NCBI GenBank assembly: GCA_947471505.1
Contig: CANIWM010000009.1
Span: 53,607-117,606 of the forward strand
Length of the DNA stretch: 64,000 nucleotides
Direction of reading: 5' to 3'
Source: Chthoniobacteraceae bacterium
GTDB lineage: Bacteria > Verrucomicrobiota > Verrucomicrobiia > Chthoniobacterales > Chthoniobacteraceae
Shown: positions 63,489 to 64,000 of the stretch, in pieces
Layout of the letters: each line of letters starts with the position of its first letter
Position numbering within the stretch: the stretch's first letter is position 1
Made by a program: the position numbers and the translations under genes
The notes under the pieces: generated by a model
Told to the model about the DNA's origin: nothing
What the model saw: only the letters and a program-made list of their open reading frames with translations
Databases searched by the model: none

Positions 63489-63908
63489 CTATTCCTCGGG
63501 AATCCGCACGCTGCGAGCTTGCAAACGGAGTGCGAATCCGAGCACCGCGACGAGTGCGCACGGCAGCCAGACCGCGAGAAGCTCGGACTTCAAAACGACC
63601 AGTCCTCGCGCGGAGAAAAACGAAGCACCGATCGGCGAAACTTCGATCCAGTCGGCAGGGAAAAAGTAACGCCGACCGGAGAACGGCGCGAAGAACCCGA
63701 CACCGAGTCCGCCGTTCGTGAGCGCATCCAGAAGGCCGTGCGAAATCGTGGCGAAGGACAGAAACAGAAATGTCGTCCACGGACGTTCGCGCCCCACTTT
63801 TGAGACGATGCGAAATGCCAGCGCCACGAGGAGGGCGAAGAGAATCGAGTGACTGAACCTAAATAAAGCAGTTAGCCGGATGTGAAAATGGCGGAAGTCG
63901 TGCAACAA
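63489..63908 (-). pseudogene. YdjM-like (LexA-binding) membrane metal-dependent hydrolase, N-terminus missing
   Basis: The 139 residues match the C-terminal two-thirds of YdjM-type integral membrane hydrolases: FSHSILFALLVALAF, SHGLLDALTNGGLGVGFF, FSGRRYFFPADWIEVSPIG and FFSARGLVVLKSELLAVWLP. The usual first ~30 residues with the metal-binding His cluster (MDP.THALIG-type) are absent. The frame opens only at a TTG at 63908, and the other frames to the window edge stop. The family motif FSH is kept, so a truncation or frameshift near 63910 is likely. The 92 bp beyond (63909-64000) shows no gene start. Confidence 0.55.
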
Positions 63909-64000
63909 CAGAGAGATGCACGACGAAACGAGCGCGAAAAACGTTCACCTATTGGGTGAGGCCGCAGTGGTGGGCAAAATCCTGCCGCCGGACCTGACCA

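Overview
The window is GC-rich bacterial chromosome and most resembles a member of the Verrucomicrobiota (PVC group). The basis is gene content, not a marker gene: two giant secreted CotH/LamG/lamin-tail proteins, a 2,125-residue protein with autotransporter-type beta-strand repeats and a C-terminal PEP-CTERM anchor, a large FG-GAP/ASPIC-UnbV protein, a DUF1080 protein, formylglycine-generating-enzyme (FGE)-type domains, and an overlapping ECF sigma factor / serine-threonine kinase pair. No phage, plasmid, transposase or CRISPR locus was found.

Layout. 0-0.35 kb: a type II toxin-antitoxin pair, with the toxin cut by the window edge. 0.6-6.5 kb (minus): recQ, an ABC ATPase, a DUF2079 membrane protein, a PduO-type cobalamin adenosyltransferase and a DUF1080 protein, closely spaced. 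6.7-12.2 kb: a small membrane protein, the FG-GAP giant, then DUF1573 plus an amidohydrolase. 12.3-19.4 kb is the accessory part: two broken glycosyltransferase-9 N-termini with small ORFs between them, a protein made of eight helicase-associated (HA) domains and no helicase, a cluster of palindromes, a zinc-ribbon membrane protein, a GYF-FHA-PrsW protease, a Ser-rich gene spread over three reading frames, and a 420-bp array of twenty 21-bp units. 19.4-32.2 kb: ybaB, gatB, the first CotH giant, a membrane patatin, tRNA-Glu, and the purH-pdxJ-acpS operon. 32.3-45.8 kb: the second CotH giant, an esterase-DUF971-yggS operon, a LysR regulator, an SMP-30 lactonase, a sugar nucleotidyltransferase and an STN-repeat protein. 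46-64 kb: the PEP-CTERM giant, a FGE with both catalytic cysteines, an M23 peptidase, leuA behind a structured leader, a peroxiredoxin, the sigma/kinase pair, a large secreted carbohydrate-active-like protein, an esterase, and a truncated YdjM-like gene.

How they fit together. Housekeeping genes (recQ, ybaB, gatB, purH, pdxJ, acpS, yggS, leuA, tRNA-Glu) alternate with a large exported set: CotH proteins, the FG-GAP protein, the PEP-CTERM protein, esterases, SMP-30, M23, FGE and the NodB-like protein. Together these suggest a surface-associated polysaccharide-degrading or biofilm lifestyle, which is an inference. The least explained items are the in-register 21-bp array at 18,682-19,101, the HA-octamer protein, and the glycosyltransferase debris next to it.
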